Below are positions 54,027 through 61,801 of a stretch of DNA of 64,000 nucleotides, piece after piece. The notes under the pieces were generated by a model. The model was not told the DNA's origin. It made no database searches and was given only the letters and a program-made list of their open reading frames with translations. The translations under genes were made by a program, and so were the position numbers. Within the stretch, counting starts at the first letter, position 1. Every line of letters starts with the position of its first letter. Source of the DNA: Nitrospinota bacterium (GTDB lineage Bacteria > UBA8248); NCBI GenBank assembly GCA_029937135.1, contig JAPYQX010000001.1, positions 1-64,000 on the forward strand, given 5' to 3'.

Positions 54027-54092
54027 AGATCTGCTGCACGGTATTGCCCCCATTCAAGGCCCTGGTGCGTGGAACTACTCCCATTCAAGGAT
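54000..54092. repeat. 31-bp tandem array over the LOG stop codon
   Basis: Three 31-bp units (54000-54030, 54031-54061, 54062-54092) share patterns such as CGGTATTGC and CCCATTCAAGG. The first contains the end and TAG of the LOG gene; the third overlaps the 3' end of the convergent DinB-like gene. Confidence 0.8.
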
Positions 54093-54747
54093 TTTGAGAT
54101 ACCCCCCCGCCGGGATTTCGGCCAGCGGGGCCGAGCCCCATCGCTTTTTTATGCGCCTGGATGGTTTTCAGGTGTGCGTAGCACTCCCACAGCGTGTGCC
54201 GGAAGACGTATTCCAGGTTGTAGTGAAAAAGGTCCGGGTCGGTTTCATCCCTCCGATATTCGGTGGGATGCGTCTTCAGGGTCACATTCTCCGTCCACTC
54301 CCGGAACCCGTCTCCCGAGGCCCAACGCAGATCCCAGGGGATACGGCGCGTGAAGGTTTTCTCCCGCAGGGAGCCCAACGTTTCCCCGTCGAGTATCTCC
54401 AGGGCGAGGCCGATGGCGTCCTCAAGCGCGGCCAGCAAATCGGGCATCTCAAAAAACCGGCCGGCGTCAAGGCACCGGTCGCCTCCCCCGGTGTCGAGAA
54501 GCGTTTTCTCGCGCGGAAGATTCTCCCCGAACAGCTTTTCGCCCACCCGGCCGATATACCAGCGGTAATGCGCCCAGGCGGTATGGCTGACCTGCTGCCT
54601 GATGGACCAGGCCCCCCAGCTTTTTCCGGGTTGCGTCATGTCGAGTTGTTCTGCGGACAGCTCGCGGACTTCAAGTTCAAACATCGCGTGAATCCGGGGA
54701 TACTCCGGAAACACCTCCCGCGCCGGCGTCGATAGGTTGTCGTTCAT
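54085..54747 (-). CDS. DinB-like (YfiT/DinB superfamily) protein
   Basis: The protein has 220 residues from ATG 54747; the frame continues ten codons upstream into a tandem array that also contains ATG. It appears to be a four-helix-bundle protein of the DinB superfamily: WGAWSIRQQVSHTAWAHYRW near residue 41 holds the first His of the usual metal triad, and VFRHTLWECYAHLKTIQAHK near 180 the other two. Such proteins are metal-binding and some are thiol-dependent transferases (bacillithiol or mycothiol partners). No role can be named. The C-terminal tail after residue 205 is Gly-rich and lies in repeated DNA. Confidence 0.75.
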   Translation of the reverse strand: MNDNLSTPAREVFPEYPRIHAMFELEVRELSAEQLDMTQPGKSWGAWSIRQQVSHTAWAHYRWYIGRVGEKLFGENLPREKTLLDTGGGDRCLDAGRFFEMPDLLAALEDAIGLALEILDGETLGSLREKTFTRRIPWDLRWASGDGFREWTENVTLKTHPTEYRRDETDPDLFHYNLEYVFRHTLWECYAHLKTIQAHKKAMGLGPAGRNPGGGVSQNP

Positions 54748-54793
54748 GTCGGGCTCCCGTTCATGTCCGGTTCTCAATCATGTCGGGGTTCCT
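54743..54793. repeat. 17-bp tandem array over the DinB start codon
   Basis: Units TTCATGTCGGGCTCCCG, TTCATGTCCGGTTCTCA and ATCATGTCGGGGTTCCT follow each other. On the minus strand each unit carries an ATG behind a G-rich stretch, so the gene's translation start site has been triplicated, though in different frames because 17 is not a multiple of three. Confidence 0.75.
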
Positions 54794-54911
54794 TTCATAA
54801 CAATCCGCCCCCAGATATTGAGATGCGTAAGCGATTTTTCTCCGTCATTCTGGCCGGTTTCCCCCCGTCGCGCTATGGCCGCCAGCCCCGGCGTGAGACA
54901 ATCCACTCTCT

Positions 54912-55823
54912 TTGCGTCCATCCAACCGAGGCGTGCTTGTCTTGTTTGAGCTCTTTTATGCTATTCCCCCGGAGTACCGCGCCCTTCTGGGGAGCTTTTT
55001 CTTCGCCTGCAATCAAATCATCGTCCGCAGGTTAACGGACAGAGGCTCCCCTCTGACCGTGACGATCATGGTCAATTTCTGGATGTCCGTCACCGCTCTT
55101 TTCTTGTTTCCGTTCTCGGACTCGTTCGACGGGAATTTGCTCCGCGCACTTCCTTTTTTCGTGGGTGTGGGTTTGCTGGGGCAGGCGACAGCCCGGTATC
55201 TGGCTTACTCATCGAACAAGATAATCGGCGTGAGCCGGACAAATACCGTTGTCGCAGGTTCTCCCATCGGGGCCTCGCTGATGGGTGTCGTGATTTTGGG
55301 CGAGCGGCCCGCGCCCGAGGTGGGGATCGGCATCATCTTGATCGTCATCGGGCTGATTTTCATGACGAGCGAGCGCGGGGCGGGCAGACTGCCCCTTAAG
55401 AGCTACACTTTTGCGTTCGTGGCGATGCTCGCCTTTTCGATAACGCCTTATCTCCGAAAGGGAGGGATGGCGGAGCTGAGCGCGCCCGCGTTTGGGGTCG
55501 TTTTCTCCACCATTATCGCCAACTCGACCCTGATGGCGACCTCGAAGGTCATGCCCGGACCCCAGAAATTTCGCTTTGACCGATCACTTTTTCTGGCGAG
55601 CATCCCGGCGGGAGTTTTGGGGATGGCCGCGGCATTAAACTTCTGGACCGCCCTCAGGGATGGCCCTCTTACCGTAATCTCCCCGCTCATCCGGATGACA
55701 CCGATTTTCATACTCTTGCTATCGGCGGTTCTTCTCAGGGACAAGGAGACCATTACGAAACGGTTGGTTCTGGCCACCTTGATTGTCGTGGCGGGGGCGG
55801 CGCTGATTACGGCGAGTCCGTGA
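54912..55823 (+). CDS. EamA/DMT-family transporter
   Basis: The protein has 303 residues from TTG 54912; GTG 54933 is an alternative that starts closer to the first helix. About ten hydrophobic segments form two EamA halves, with GVVILGERPAPEVGIGIILI closing the first and AVLLRDKETITKRLVLATLI the second. RTNTVVAGSPIGASLMGVV is a family-like helix. It is an inner-membrane carrier for an unknown metabolite. It does not resemble the DMT gene at 51 kb closely. It precedes the ferredoxin gene by 128 bases, so a link with the AOR cluster is possible but unproven. Confidence 0.85.
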   Translation: MRPSNRGVLVLFELFYAIPPEYRALLGSFFFACNQIIVRRLTDRGSPLTVTIMVNFWMSVTALFLFPFSDSFDGNLLRALPFFVGVGLLGQATARYLAYSSNKIIGVSRTNTVVAGSPIGASLMGVVILGERPAPEVGIGIILIVIGLIFMTSERGAGRLPLKSYTFAFVAMLAFSITPYLRKGGMAELSAPAFGVVFSTIIANSTLMATSKVMPGPQKFRFDRSLFLASIPAGVLGMAAALNFWTALRDGPLTVISPLIRMTPIFILLLSAVLLRDKETITKRLVLATLIVVAGAALITASP

Positions 55824-55951
55824 TTTCAAGGCGCGCGGATTGACCGCATCCTCCTTTGTTTGCGACAATTTCCACATCCGAACCGTTTGATTCAAAGCCG
55901 CCGGGGATTTATCGGCCTTCTCCGGCTCATTCCGCATTTCGAGGAGAGAGG

Positions 55952-56434
55952 ATGAAAGTACTCAAGATCGTTCCCGAGCGGTGTACGGGCTGCATGAGGT
56001 GCGAGCTGGCCTGCTCCTATGAGCAAACCGGCGCCTTTCAGCCCTCCAAATCCGTTATCCGGGTTTCGGCGTTCGAGGGTCATACGAGCTATTCGCCCTA
56101 CACCTGCCCCCAGTGCGACGAGGGGTGGTGTTTGACGGCCTGTCCCGTCGAGGCCATTTCGATCAATGCGGCGGGCGCGAAGGATGTCATGGACGAAGCG
56201 TGCGTGGGTTGTAAGCTTTGCACCATCGCATGTCCCTACGGGACGATTTTCTACGACCCGGCCCGGCACAAGGCGTTCAAGTGCGATCTGTGCGGCGGTG
56301 CACCCGCCTGCGTGGATGTGTGCCCGAGGGCTGCCATTTTGTATGAGGAAGCCGAAGTGTCGGATTGGGTCGGGCCCTTCGCGGCCGAGCGGACTCACGG
56401 CCCCGGCGGGGCGCTCACGGCGGAGGTGAAATAA
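55952..56434 (+). CDS. 4Fe-4S ferredoxin-like electron-transfer subunit
   Basis: The protein has 160 residues from ATG 55952, after GAGGAGAGAGG. Four complete Cys groups can be read: CTGCMRCELAC near residue 11, CPQCDEGWCLTACP near 52, CVGCKLCTIACP near 88 and CDLCGGAPACVDVCP near 112, so four [4Fe-4S] clusters are expected. It resembles the HycB-like small subunit that carries electrons for tungsten aldehyde oxidoreductases (AorA of Aromatoleum). It is the first of a tight set with a FAD oxidoreductase (TAATG overlap) and an AOR enzyme, so it probably forms their electron wire in the cytosol. Confidence 0.9.
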   Translation: MKVLKIVPERCTGCMRCELACSYEQTGAFQPSKSVIRVSAFEGHTSYSPYTCPQCDEGWCLTACPVEAISINAAGAKDVMDEACVGCKLCTIACPYGTIFYDPARHKAFKCDLCGGAPACVDVCPRAAILYEEAEVSDWVGPFAAERTHGPGGALTAEVK

Positions 56435-57762
56435 TGGCCAAACGTCACGTCATCGTCGGCGGGGGAACCGCCGGCTGGAACGCGATTACCACGATTCGGG
56501 AAATTGACGGGGGGGATTCGGAGATTATTCTGGTATCCGCCGAAAACCCCTATTCGCGGATGGTTCTTCCCTACTACCTCTCGCAGGAAATCGGCGAGGC
56601 GCATGTATTCACGGCGAGCGAAACCCGCCTTGGGGCGCTCGGGGTGGAGACGCGGTTTGGCCGCCGGGCGGTCAGGCTGAACCCCAACGACAACAAGCTC
56701 ATCCTCGATGACGACGAAGAGTTGGCCTATGACGATCTCCTGATCGCTACCGGCTCCTCGGCGGTCCGGGCGCCGGTGCCCGGCGCCGACGGCGCGAATG
56801 TTCACAGCTTCTGGACGCTCGATCAGGCGAAGGAGGTGACCGCCAGTCTCAAACCGGGTGTGCGCGTGGCGATGATCGGTGCGGGTTTCATTTCCTTTAC
56901 GATTTTGAATGCCCTGATCAAGCGGGGCGCCGATCTCACCGTCATCGAGATCGCGCCGAGGATACTTCCCCGGATGGTGGACGACGCCGGGGCCGAAATC
57001 GTCCAGGGCTGGCTCGAGGAGCGAGGCGTGAAGATTCTGGCCGGAGCGGAGATCACTTCCATCGAGGATGCCCCGGGAGGCGGAAAGACTCTCAAGCTCA
57101 AGGCCGGCGCGAACATCGAAGCCGATCTCGTGATCATGGCGACGGGAATCAAAACGAATCTGGAATGGCTCGAAGGCTCGGGTGTTGAGGTGAACAGCGG
57201 CGTTGTTGTCAACGATCACCTCCGCTCGAGCGATTCCAATATATATGCCGCGGGCGATGTGGCTGAGGGGCCCGATCTGCTGGGGGACGGAAAAGCGGTC
57301 CACGCCATCGAGCCCACCGCCATGCAGCACGGCAGGGTGGCCGGCGCGAACATGGCTGGCTTGGACACCGCCTACGAGGGCAGCCTCCTGATGAACATCG
57401 TCGATGTGCTCGATCTGGAGATTGCCAGCTTCGGCAACTGGAACGACGAAGATGCCGAAGTTATCCAGATTGTTAAAAAGGACCGTCCCGCCTACCGTAA
57501 ACTTCTTTTTAACGGGGGGCGGCTCGTCGGGGCTATTCTCCTCGGGCGGAGCCGGGACATCTGGATGACGAACGACGTGGGGATGCTCAAGGGACTTGTT
57601 CAGAGCGGCTGCGATCTTTCCGAGTGGAAGGAGCACCTGCGCGGCAATCCATTTGATATCAAACGTGCATATCTCGCCGTGGGCGCCTCCGGGTCTCTGA
57701 TACCGGAAACGCTGTTGGGCCGGCCCTCGGTCCCCGAGCGGGATATCGCTGTTCAGTCATAG
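56434..57762 (+). CDS. FAD-dependent NAD(P)H oxidoreductase subunit
   Basis: The protein has 442 residues from ATG 56434, overlapping the ferredoxin stop. HVIVGGGTAGWNAITTIREI near residue 5 binds FAD, RVAMIGAGFISFTILNALIK near 146 is the NAD(P) Rossmann loop, DLVIMATGIKTNLEWL near 231 and SNIYAAGDVAEGPDLLG near 266 complete the class I pyridine nucleotide-disulfide-like fold, with a C-terminal domain from about 335. No redox Cys pair is seen in the active-site position, as in NADH-dependent ferredoxin or rubredoxin reductases. It likely passes electrons between the ferredoxin subunit and NAD(P), similar to AorC. Confidence 0.9.
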   Translation: MAKRHVIVGGGTAGWNAITTIREIDGGDSEIILVSAENPYSRMVLPYYLSQEIGEAHVFTASETRLGALGVETRFGRRAVRLNPNDNKLILDDDEELAYDDLLIATGSSAVRAPVPGADGANVHSFWTLDQAKEVTASLKPGVRVAMIGAGFISFTILNALIKRGADLTVIEIAPRILPRMVDDAGAEIVQGWLEERGVKILAGAEITSIEDAPGGGKTLKLKAGANIEADLVIMATGIKTNLEWLEGSGVEVNSGVVVNDHLRSSDSNIYAAGDVAEGPDLLGDGKAVHAIEPTAMQHGRVAGANMAGLDTAYEGSLLMNIVDVLDLEIASFGNWNDEDAEVIQIVKKDRPAYRKLLFNGGRLVGAILLGRSRDIWMTNDVGMLKGLVQSGCDLSEWKEHLRGNPFDIKRAYLAVGASGSLIPETLLGRPSVPERDIAVQS

Positions 57763-57786
57763 AAATAACATCGGGAGATACAGACA

Positions 57787-59673
57787 TTGAGCGACTCATA
57801 CGCATATGCGGGACAAATCCTCAGAGTGGATCTTTCGGCCGGTAAAACATGGGCCGATCCGTTCACACCCGAGGACCAGCGGAAATATATCGGCGGAGCC
57901 GGATTGGGCGCGAAAATCCTCTGGGAGGAAGTCCCCCCCGAGGTGGCATGGGACGATCCCGGCAACCGCCTCATCATGGCGACCGGCCCGCTCGCGGGCC
58001 TTCCGATTTGGGGAACGGGCGGGCTAACCGTCGTTACGCGTGGCGCGTTGACGGGGGGCGCCACAAACACGAACGCCAACGGCTTCTTCGGTGCGAATAT
58101 CAAGCTCTGCGGTTATGACGCTCTTGTCCTCCAGGGACGCTCGGAGGGCTGGGTGTACGTTCATATCCAGGACGACCGGGTGGAGCTCAAGGACGCCACG
58201 CACCTGCTGGGCAAGGATACCTGGGAAACTCAACAGGCGCTCGAAAGCGAGTTGGGCCTCAGCGGCCACCAGCTCAGCGTGTATTCGATTGGTCCGGCGG
58301 GCGAGAACCTTGTCCGCTTCGCCGCCATCCAGGGCGATTACGGCCATGTGGCGAGCAAAAACGGATGCGGGGCGGTCATGGGGAGCAAAAGAGTCAAGGC
58401 CGTGGTCATCGAGCGAGGTGGCAAGGGCATCTCGGTCGCTCACATGAAAGCGCTCTACGCCGCGGCGGACGAGATCGCCCACAATCTCCAGAACGATCCG
58501 AGTACAAAGGGCCTTTATCTGTACGGAACGCTGGGCGGGGTCCGGAATCTGCACGGGATGGGCGCTCTTCCTATCCGCAACTACACGACGAACGTATGGC
58601 CTGATGGTTTGGAAACGAAAAAATGGGAGGGGCCCAGCCTCCGAGAGGGATTCGATCACCGGGGCCATCAGTGCAACGCCTGCGGCATGTACCATTGTCA
58701 CATGCAGGTGATTTCCTCGGGGCCGCACAAGGGCGCCATCGTCGATGAACCCGAGTACGAGGGTTGGTCCGGGGCGGGCTGGGCCACCGGCGCCACCGAG
58801 CCCAGCGAGGTCTCCTGGATGAATACCCAGCTCGACCGCGCCTGCGTGGATGTCAACGAGTGGGGCTGGCTTTGCGGCTGGGTGATGGAGTGCCAGGAGA
58901 AGGGGTATATCAGCGAAAGCGACCTCGGCTTCCGGCTCGAATGGGGGGATATCGAAGGGGCGAACCGGCTGCTTCAGATGATCTCCCGCCGCGAGGGGAT
59001 GGGCGATCTGCTCGCCGAGGGGGTGAAGCGGGCTTCCGAGAAGGTCGGGGGCGAGGCGGCGGACTGCGCCATTTATACGATGAAGGGCGATTCGCCGCGC
59101 GGACACGACCACCGCGCGCGGTGGGAGGAGATGCTGGACACCTGCACCGGCGGCGGCGGGACGATGGACACCGCGCCCGCCGTGCAGCCGACCGAGTTTG
59201 GTCTTCCGGCCCGGATTGGCGCGCAGGACCCCGATTTGGTTCCCTTGGCGGTGGGGACGATGCGCGGCCGGCGTCATTTCGAGGATTCGCTGGGGGCGTG
59301 CGTGTTCACCACCCGCGTCCGGATGGAGGTGTTGTGCCGTTCGATCGAGGCCGCGACGGGCTGGGACATTCGCCGGGAGGAGGCGATGACCGCCGGGCGG
59401 CGGACGGCGACGCTTTTCCGCGCTTTCAACCTGCGCTGCGGAATCGGCCCCGAGCTTGAGCGGCCCTCGAAGCGCTATGGCTCAACCCCCGTGGACGGTC
59501 CGCTCAAGGGGGTCTCGATCATGGACCAATGGGAAAAAATGCTGGATATTTGGTATGAGACCGTCGGCTATGATCGGGCGACGGGGCGGCCCACCGCCGA
59601 GACGCTCGCGGCGCTGGACCTCGAGGAGCTCATCGAGCCTCTCTGGGGCAAGGAAGCGGCCGCCAGGGTTTAA
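57787..59673 (+). CDS. aor: Tungsten-dependent aldehyde ferredoxin oxidoreductase
   Basis: The protein has 628 residues from TTG 57787, with GGGAG upstream. It begins GQILRVDLSAGKTWADPF and continues YIGGAGLGAKILWEEVPPE, the AOR domain 1 signature. The cluster-binding Cys are C296, C299 and C303 (CNACGMYHC) and C505 (GACVFTT), the spacing of archaeal AOR. DSPRGHDHRARWEEML is near the pterin. The enzyme oxidises aldehydes to acids, or reduces acids at low potential, with a tungsten bis-pterin. With the two upstream subunits and a MoaD-like gene behind it, it should form an AorABC-like NAD-linked complex. The aldehyde used is unknown. Confidence 0.93.
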   Translation: MSDSYAYAGQILRVDLSAGKTWADPFTPEDQRKYIGGAGLGAKILWEEVPPEVAWDDPGNRLIMATGPLAGLPIWGTGGLTVVTRGALTGGATNTNANGFFGANIKLCGYDALVLQGRSEGWVYVHIQDDRVELKDATHLLGKDTWETQQALESELGLSGHQLSVYSIGPAGENLVRFAAIQGDYGHVASKNGCGAVMGSKRVKAVVIERGGKGISVAHMKALYAAADEIAHNLQNDPSTKGLYLYGTLGGVRNLHGMGALPIRNYTTNVWPDGLETKKWEGPSLREGFDHRGHQCNACGMYHCHMQVISSGPHKGAIVDEPEYEGWSGAGWATGATEPSEVSWMNTQLDRACVDVNEWGWLCGWVMECQEKGYISESDLGFRLEWGDIEGANRLLQMISRREGMGDLLAEGVKRASEKVGGEAADCAIYTMKGDSPRGHDHRARWEEMLDTCTGGGGTMDTAPAVQPTEFGLPARIGAQDPDLVPLAVGTMRGRRHFEDSLGACVFTTRVRMEVLCRSIEAATGWDIRREEAMTAGRRTATLFRAFNLRCGIGPELERPSKRYGSTPVDGPLKGVSIMDQWEKMLDIWYETVGYDRATGRPTAETLAALDLEELIEPLWGKEAAARV

Positions 59674-59720
59674 GGGGAACCAGCACTGTCCGGAAGAGCC
59701 GCCGTGGGGAGTTGTCATGG

Positions 59721-60047
59721 ATGAGGGCCGTCGTGGCTGAGGAAAAGCGAACCGTCGTGATTGAACTCCTCGCCTGGGCGACGGTGTTCGTCGGCGGGGA
59801 CGGCAGCGAGAGCCGGGAGTTTTCCGAGGAAATCCTCCCCGGCGATACGATACGGGCCGTGCTCAAGCGCCACAGCCGCCGCCACCGTGATCTGAACCAT
59901 GCCCTCTGGGATCGTGGCTCGGACGATCTCGGCGAGCACATCGAAATCGCCGTGAACGACGCAATCCTGGGGATCAACCACACGCTCGAGAGCGAGGTGG
60001 TGGACGGGGACCGGATCATTCTCATGGGACAATACATGGGAGGATGA
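59721..60047 (+). CDS. MoaD/ThiS-like sulfur carrier of the AOR cluster
   Basis: The protein has 108 residues from ATG 59721 (GGGGA ten bases upstream); GTG 59733 is also possible. The beta-grasp pattern is seen: VVIELLAWATVFVGGDGSES, then FSEEILPGDTIRAVLKRHSR, and an end VVDGDRIILMGQYMGG with the C-terminal Gly-Gly needed for adenylation and thiocarboxylate formation. MoaD-like genes often stand next to AOR genes and are thought to serve the tungstopterin cofactor. At 108 residues it is longer than MoaD (about 80) because of an insertion near residues 55-75. A strong terminator follows 64 bases after the stop. Confidence 0.82.
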   Translation: MRAVVAEEKRTVVIELLAWATVFVGGDGSESREFSEEILPGDTIRAVLKRHSRRHRDLNHALWDRGSDDLGEHIEIAVNDAILGINHTLESEVVDGDRIILMGQYMGG

Positions 60048-60110
60048 GGTTTCCGGCGGTCGTGTGCGCGGGAATCAACCGGGTGGACATCCATCGAATG
60101 GCAATCAGGT

Positions 60111-60141
60111 GCGCGTCCTATCCGGGGCGCGCGCTTTTTTT
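60111..60141 (+). terminator. Rho-independent terminator of the AOR cluster
   Basis: GCGCGTCC (60111-60118) pairs with GGGCGCGC (60125-60132), one G-U pair included, around a short loop, followed by GC and seven T (60135-60141). Confidence 0.8.
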
Positions 60142-60161
60142 CCTGAGCGGCTCAATCCTGA

Positions 60162-60425
60162 AAGGCCGCCGGGGGGTCCGGCGTTCAACCGGTTGAAAAA
60201 ACACTCTCAACCAAGCTTCCGTTCTGACATGATCGAAAGACCCAGCCAAGGGAGCGGTTTTGACGGGGAGCGGCCTTGAAACAGCCTCACCCGCTTGGCG
60301 CGGTCCGGCGCCCCTGGAGAGAATTGACGCCGGATGGGCACTTTGTTAGCGTCCGCCTTTCCAGGGGAAGTTCTCCCCGTCAATGTTTTAGCGTCCCGAA
60401 TTGTCGCCTAAAGAAATCCGGAGGT
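60162..60425 (+). ncRNA. Candidate structured cis-regulatory RNA upstream of glyA
   Basis: Perfectly complementary segments are nested here: AAGGCCGC (60162-60169) with GCGGCCTT (60270-60277); TTGACGGGGAG (60260-60270) with CTCCCCGTCAA (60373-60383), 11 pairs; inside it CCCCTGGA (60311-60318) with TCCAGGGG (60360-60367); inside that GACGC (60326-60330) with GCGTC (60349-60353). The first two compete for the same strand, as in a switch. A TTCAACCGGTTGAA palindrome lies at 60184-60197. The glyA ribosome site GGAGG follows at 60419-60423. One-carbon riboswitches such as ZTP (pfl) occur before glyA; GGGGAGC and CCGCTTGG here recall its conserved parts, but I could not fit the full consensus. Confidence 0.5.
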
Positions 60426-60432
60426 TTTTTTC

Positions 60433-61689
60433 ATGGTTTCTGCTCTCGAAATGATGGACCCCGAAATTTTCGACGCGATGGAAAAAGAAACCACCCGGCA
60501 GGGGGACGAACTCGAGCTCATCGCTTCCGAGAATTACGTTAGCGCCGCGGTCATGGAAGCGGCCGGCGGCGTCATGACGAACAAGTACGCCGAGGGCCTG
60601 CCCGGAAAGCGCTACTACGGCGGTTGTGAATTCGTGGACATCGCCGAGACCCTGGCCATCGAACGCGCCAAGGCCCTTTTCGGCATGCCGCACGCCTCGG
60701 TTCAGCCCCACAGCGGAGCGCAGGCCAACGCCGCTGTCTTTTTTGGTCTCCTCGAGCCCGGAGACACTATTCTGGGAATGAACCTCTCCCATGGCGGCCA
60801 TCTGACCCACGGCCACCCGGTCACGTTTTCGGGGAGATGGTTCAATGTTGTTGCCTATGGCGTCGATCCCGAGAACCACATCATCGACTTCGAGGAAGTC
60901 GAGAAACAGGCCAGGGAACACAGGCCGAAGGTGATTATCGTGGGCGCGAGCGCCTACCCGCGAACCATCGACTATCAAAGGTTTCGCCAGATCGCCGATG
61001 AGGTGGGCGCGGTGGTCATGGCCGATATCGCCCATATCGCCGGGCTTATCGTCGCGGACGAGCACCCCTCGCCCGCCGGACACGCCCACATTGTCACCAC
61101 CACGACCCACAAAACGCTTCGCGGCCCGCGCGGGGGCATCATTTTCGCCGACGAGGAACACGCCGCTGCCATGAGCAAGGCGGTTTTCCCGGGAATGCAG
61201 GGCGGGCCGCTGATGCACATCATCGCGGCCAAGGCGGTGGCGCTCAAGGAAGCCGCGTCCTCCGAATTTCGCGGCTACGCCGCCCAGATTGTCAGAAACG
61301 CCAAGGCGCTGGCGGAGTCTTTCAAGGGAAGGGGCGTTCAAATGGTATCGGGCGGAACGGACAATCACCTGCTCCTGCTCGATTTGCGCGAGGCCGGATT
61401 CAGCGGACGAAAAGCCGAGGGCGCTCTCAGCCGCGCCGGGATTACGGTCAATAAAAACGCGATTCCGTTCGATACCCGAAAGCCGACGCTCACCAGTGGA
61501 ATCCGGATAGGAACCCCCGCCCTGACCTCGCGGAAGATGAAGGAGCCTGAGATGCAGGTGGTTGGCGGCTGGATCGCCGATGTTTTGAACAATATCGAAG
61601 ACGAAGACCTCATCGCTTCGATCCGCAAGGATGTCCGGGAGCTTTGCGTGAAATTCCCGATGGGCCCTGGCGGCGCCCGCCCGCAGTAG
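60433..61689 (+). CDS. glyA: Serine hydroxymethyltransferase
   Basis: A 418-residue protein of normal length. [18 protein letters not shown] near residue 26 is the conserved N-terminal segment, [18 protein letters not shown] near 50 follows, the PLP Lys is K227 in [14 protein letters not shown], and [12 protein letters not shown] near 356 closes the active site. It converts serine and tetrahydrofolate to glycine and methylene-tetrahydrofolate, the main one-carbon entry. It is preceded by a long structured leader and GGAGG nine bases before the ATG, so translation or transcription is probably controlled by RNA. It is convergent with the amidase gene. Confidence 0.97.
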   Translation: MVSALEMMDPEIFDAMEKETTRQGDELELIASENYVSAAVMEAAGGVMTNKYAEGLPGKRYYGGCEFVDIAETLAIERAKALFGMPHASVQPHSGAQANAAVFFGLLEPGDTILGMNLSHGGHLTHGHPVTFSGRWFNVVAYGVDPENHIIDFEEVEKQAREHRPKVIIVGASAYPRTIDYQRFRQIADEVGAVVMADIAHIAGLIVADEHPSPAGHAHIVTTTTHKTLRGPRGGIIFADEEHAAAMSKAVFPGMQGGPLMHIIAAKAVALKEAASSEFRGYAAQIVRNAKALAESFKGRGVQMVSGGTDNHLLLLDLREAGFSGRKAEGALSRAGITVNKNAIPFDTRKPTLTSGIRIGTPALTSRKMKEPEMQVVGGWIADVLNNIEDEDLIASIRKDVRELCVKFPMGPGGARPQ

Positions 61690-61801
61690 TCCTGGGCGGT
61701 TCCGGGTGCGTTATTCCGGGATTAATCCGCATAACCCGGAGCCGTTCCGGGTTCCGGCGCCTGTGATACCTCATGTTCCTTCTGTCTTTCCGTGTGCCCT
61801 T

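Larger units (their letters stand above)
60048..60432 (+). other. Terminator plus long structured glyA leader
   Basis: These 385 bases hold no gene. The first 100 bases contain the terminator of the AOR cluster. The rest, about 290 bases, is the leader of glyA and contains several long complementary segments that are listed separately; there is no sign of a leader peptide with a good ribosome site. Confidence 0.7.

Noticed and set aside
56395..59277. Two long minus-strand open frames (413 and 417 codons)
   Set aside because: They mirror the FAD oxidoreductase and AOR genes, which have full family motifs; no ribosome sites or family features on the minus strand.
60311..60367. Glycine riboswitch, suggested by CTGGAGAG and CGCCGGA before glyA
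   Set aside because: The 3' half of the aptamer (CTCAGG followed by AGGAC) is missing and the pairing found here differs, so no glycine aptamer is claimed.
61690..61801. GC-rich hairpin after glyA as a terminator
   Set aside because: CCGGGTGCG can pair with CGCA-TAA-CCCGG, but there is no T-run behind it on either strand.
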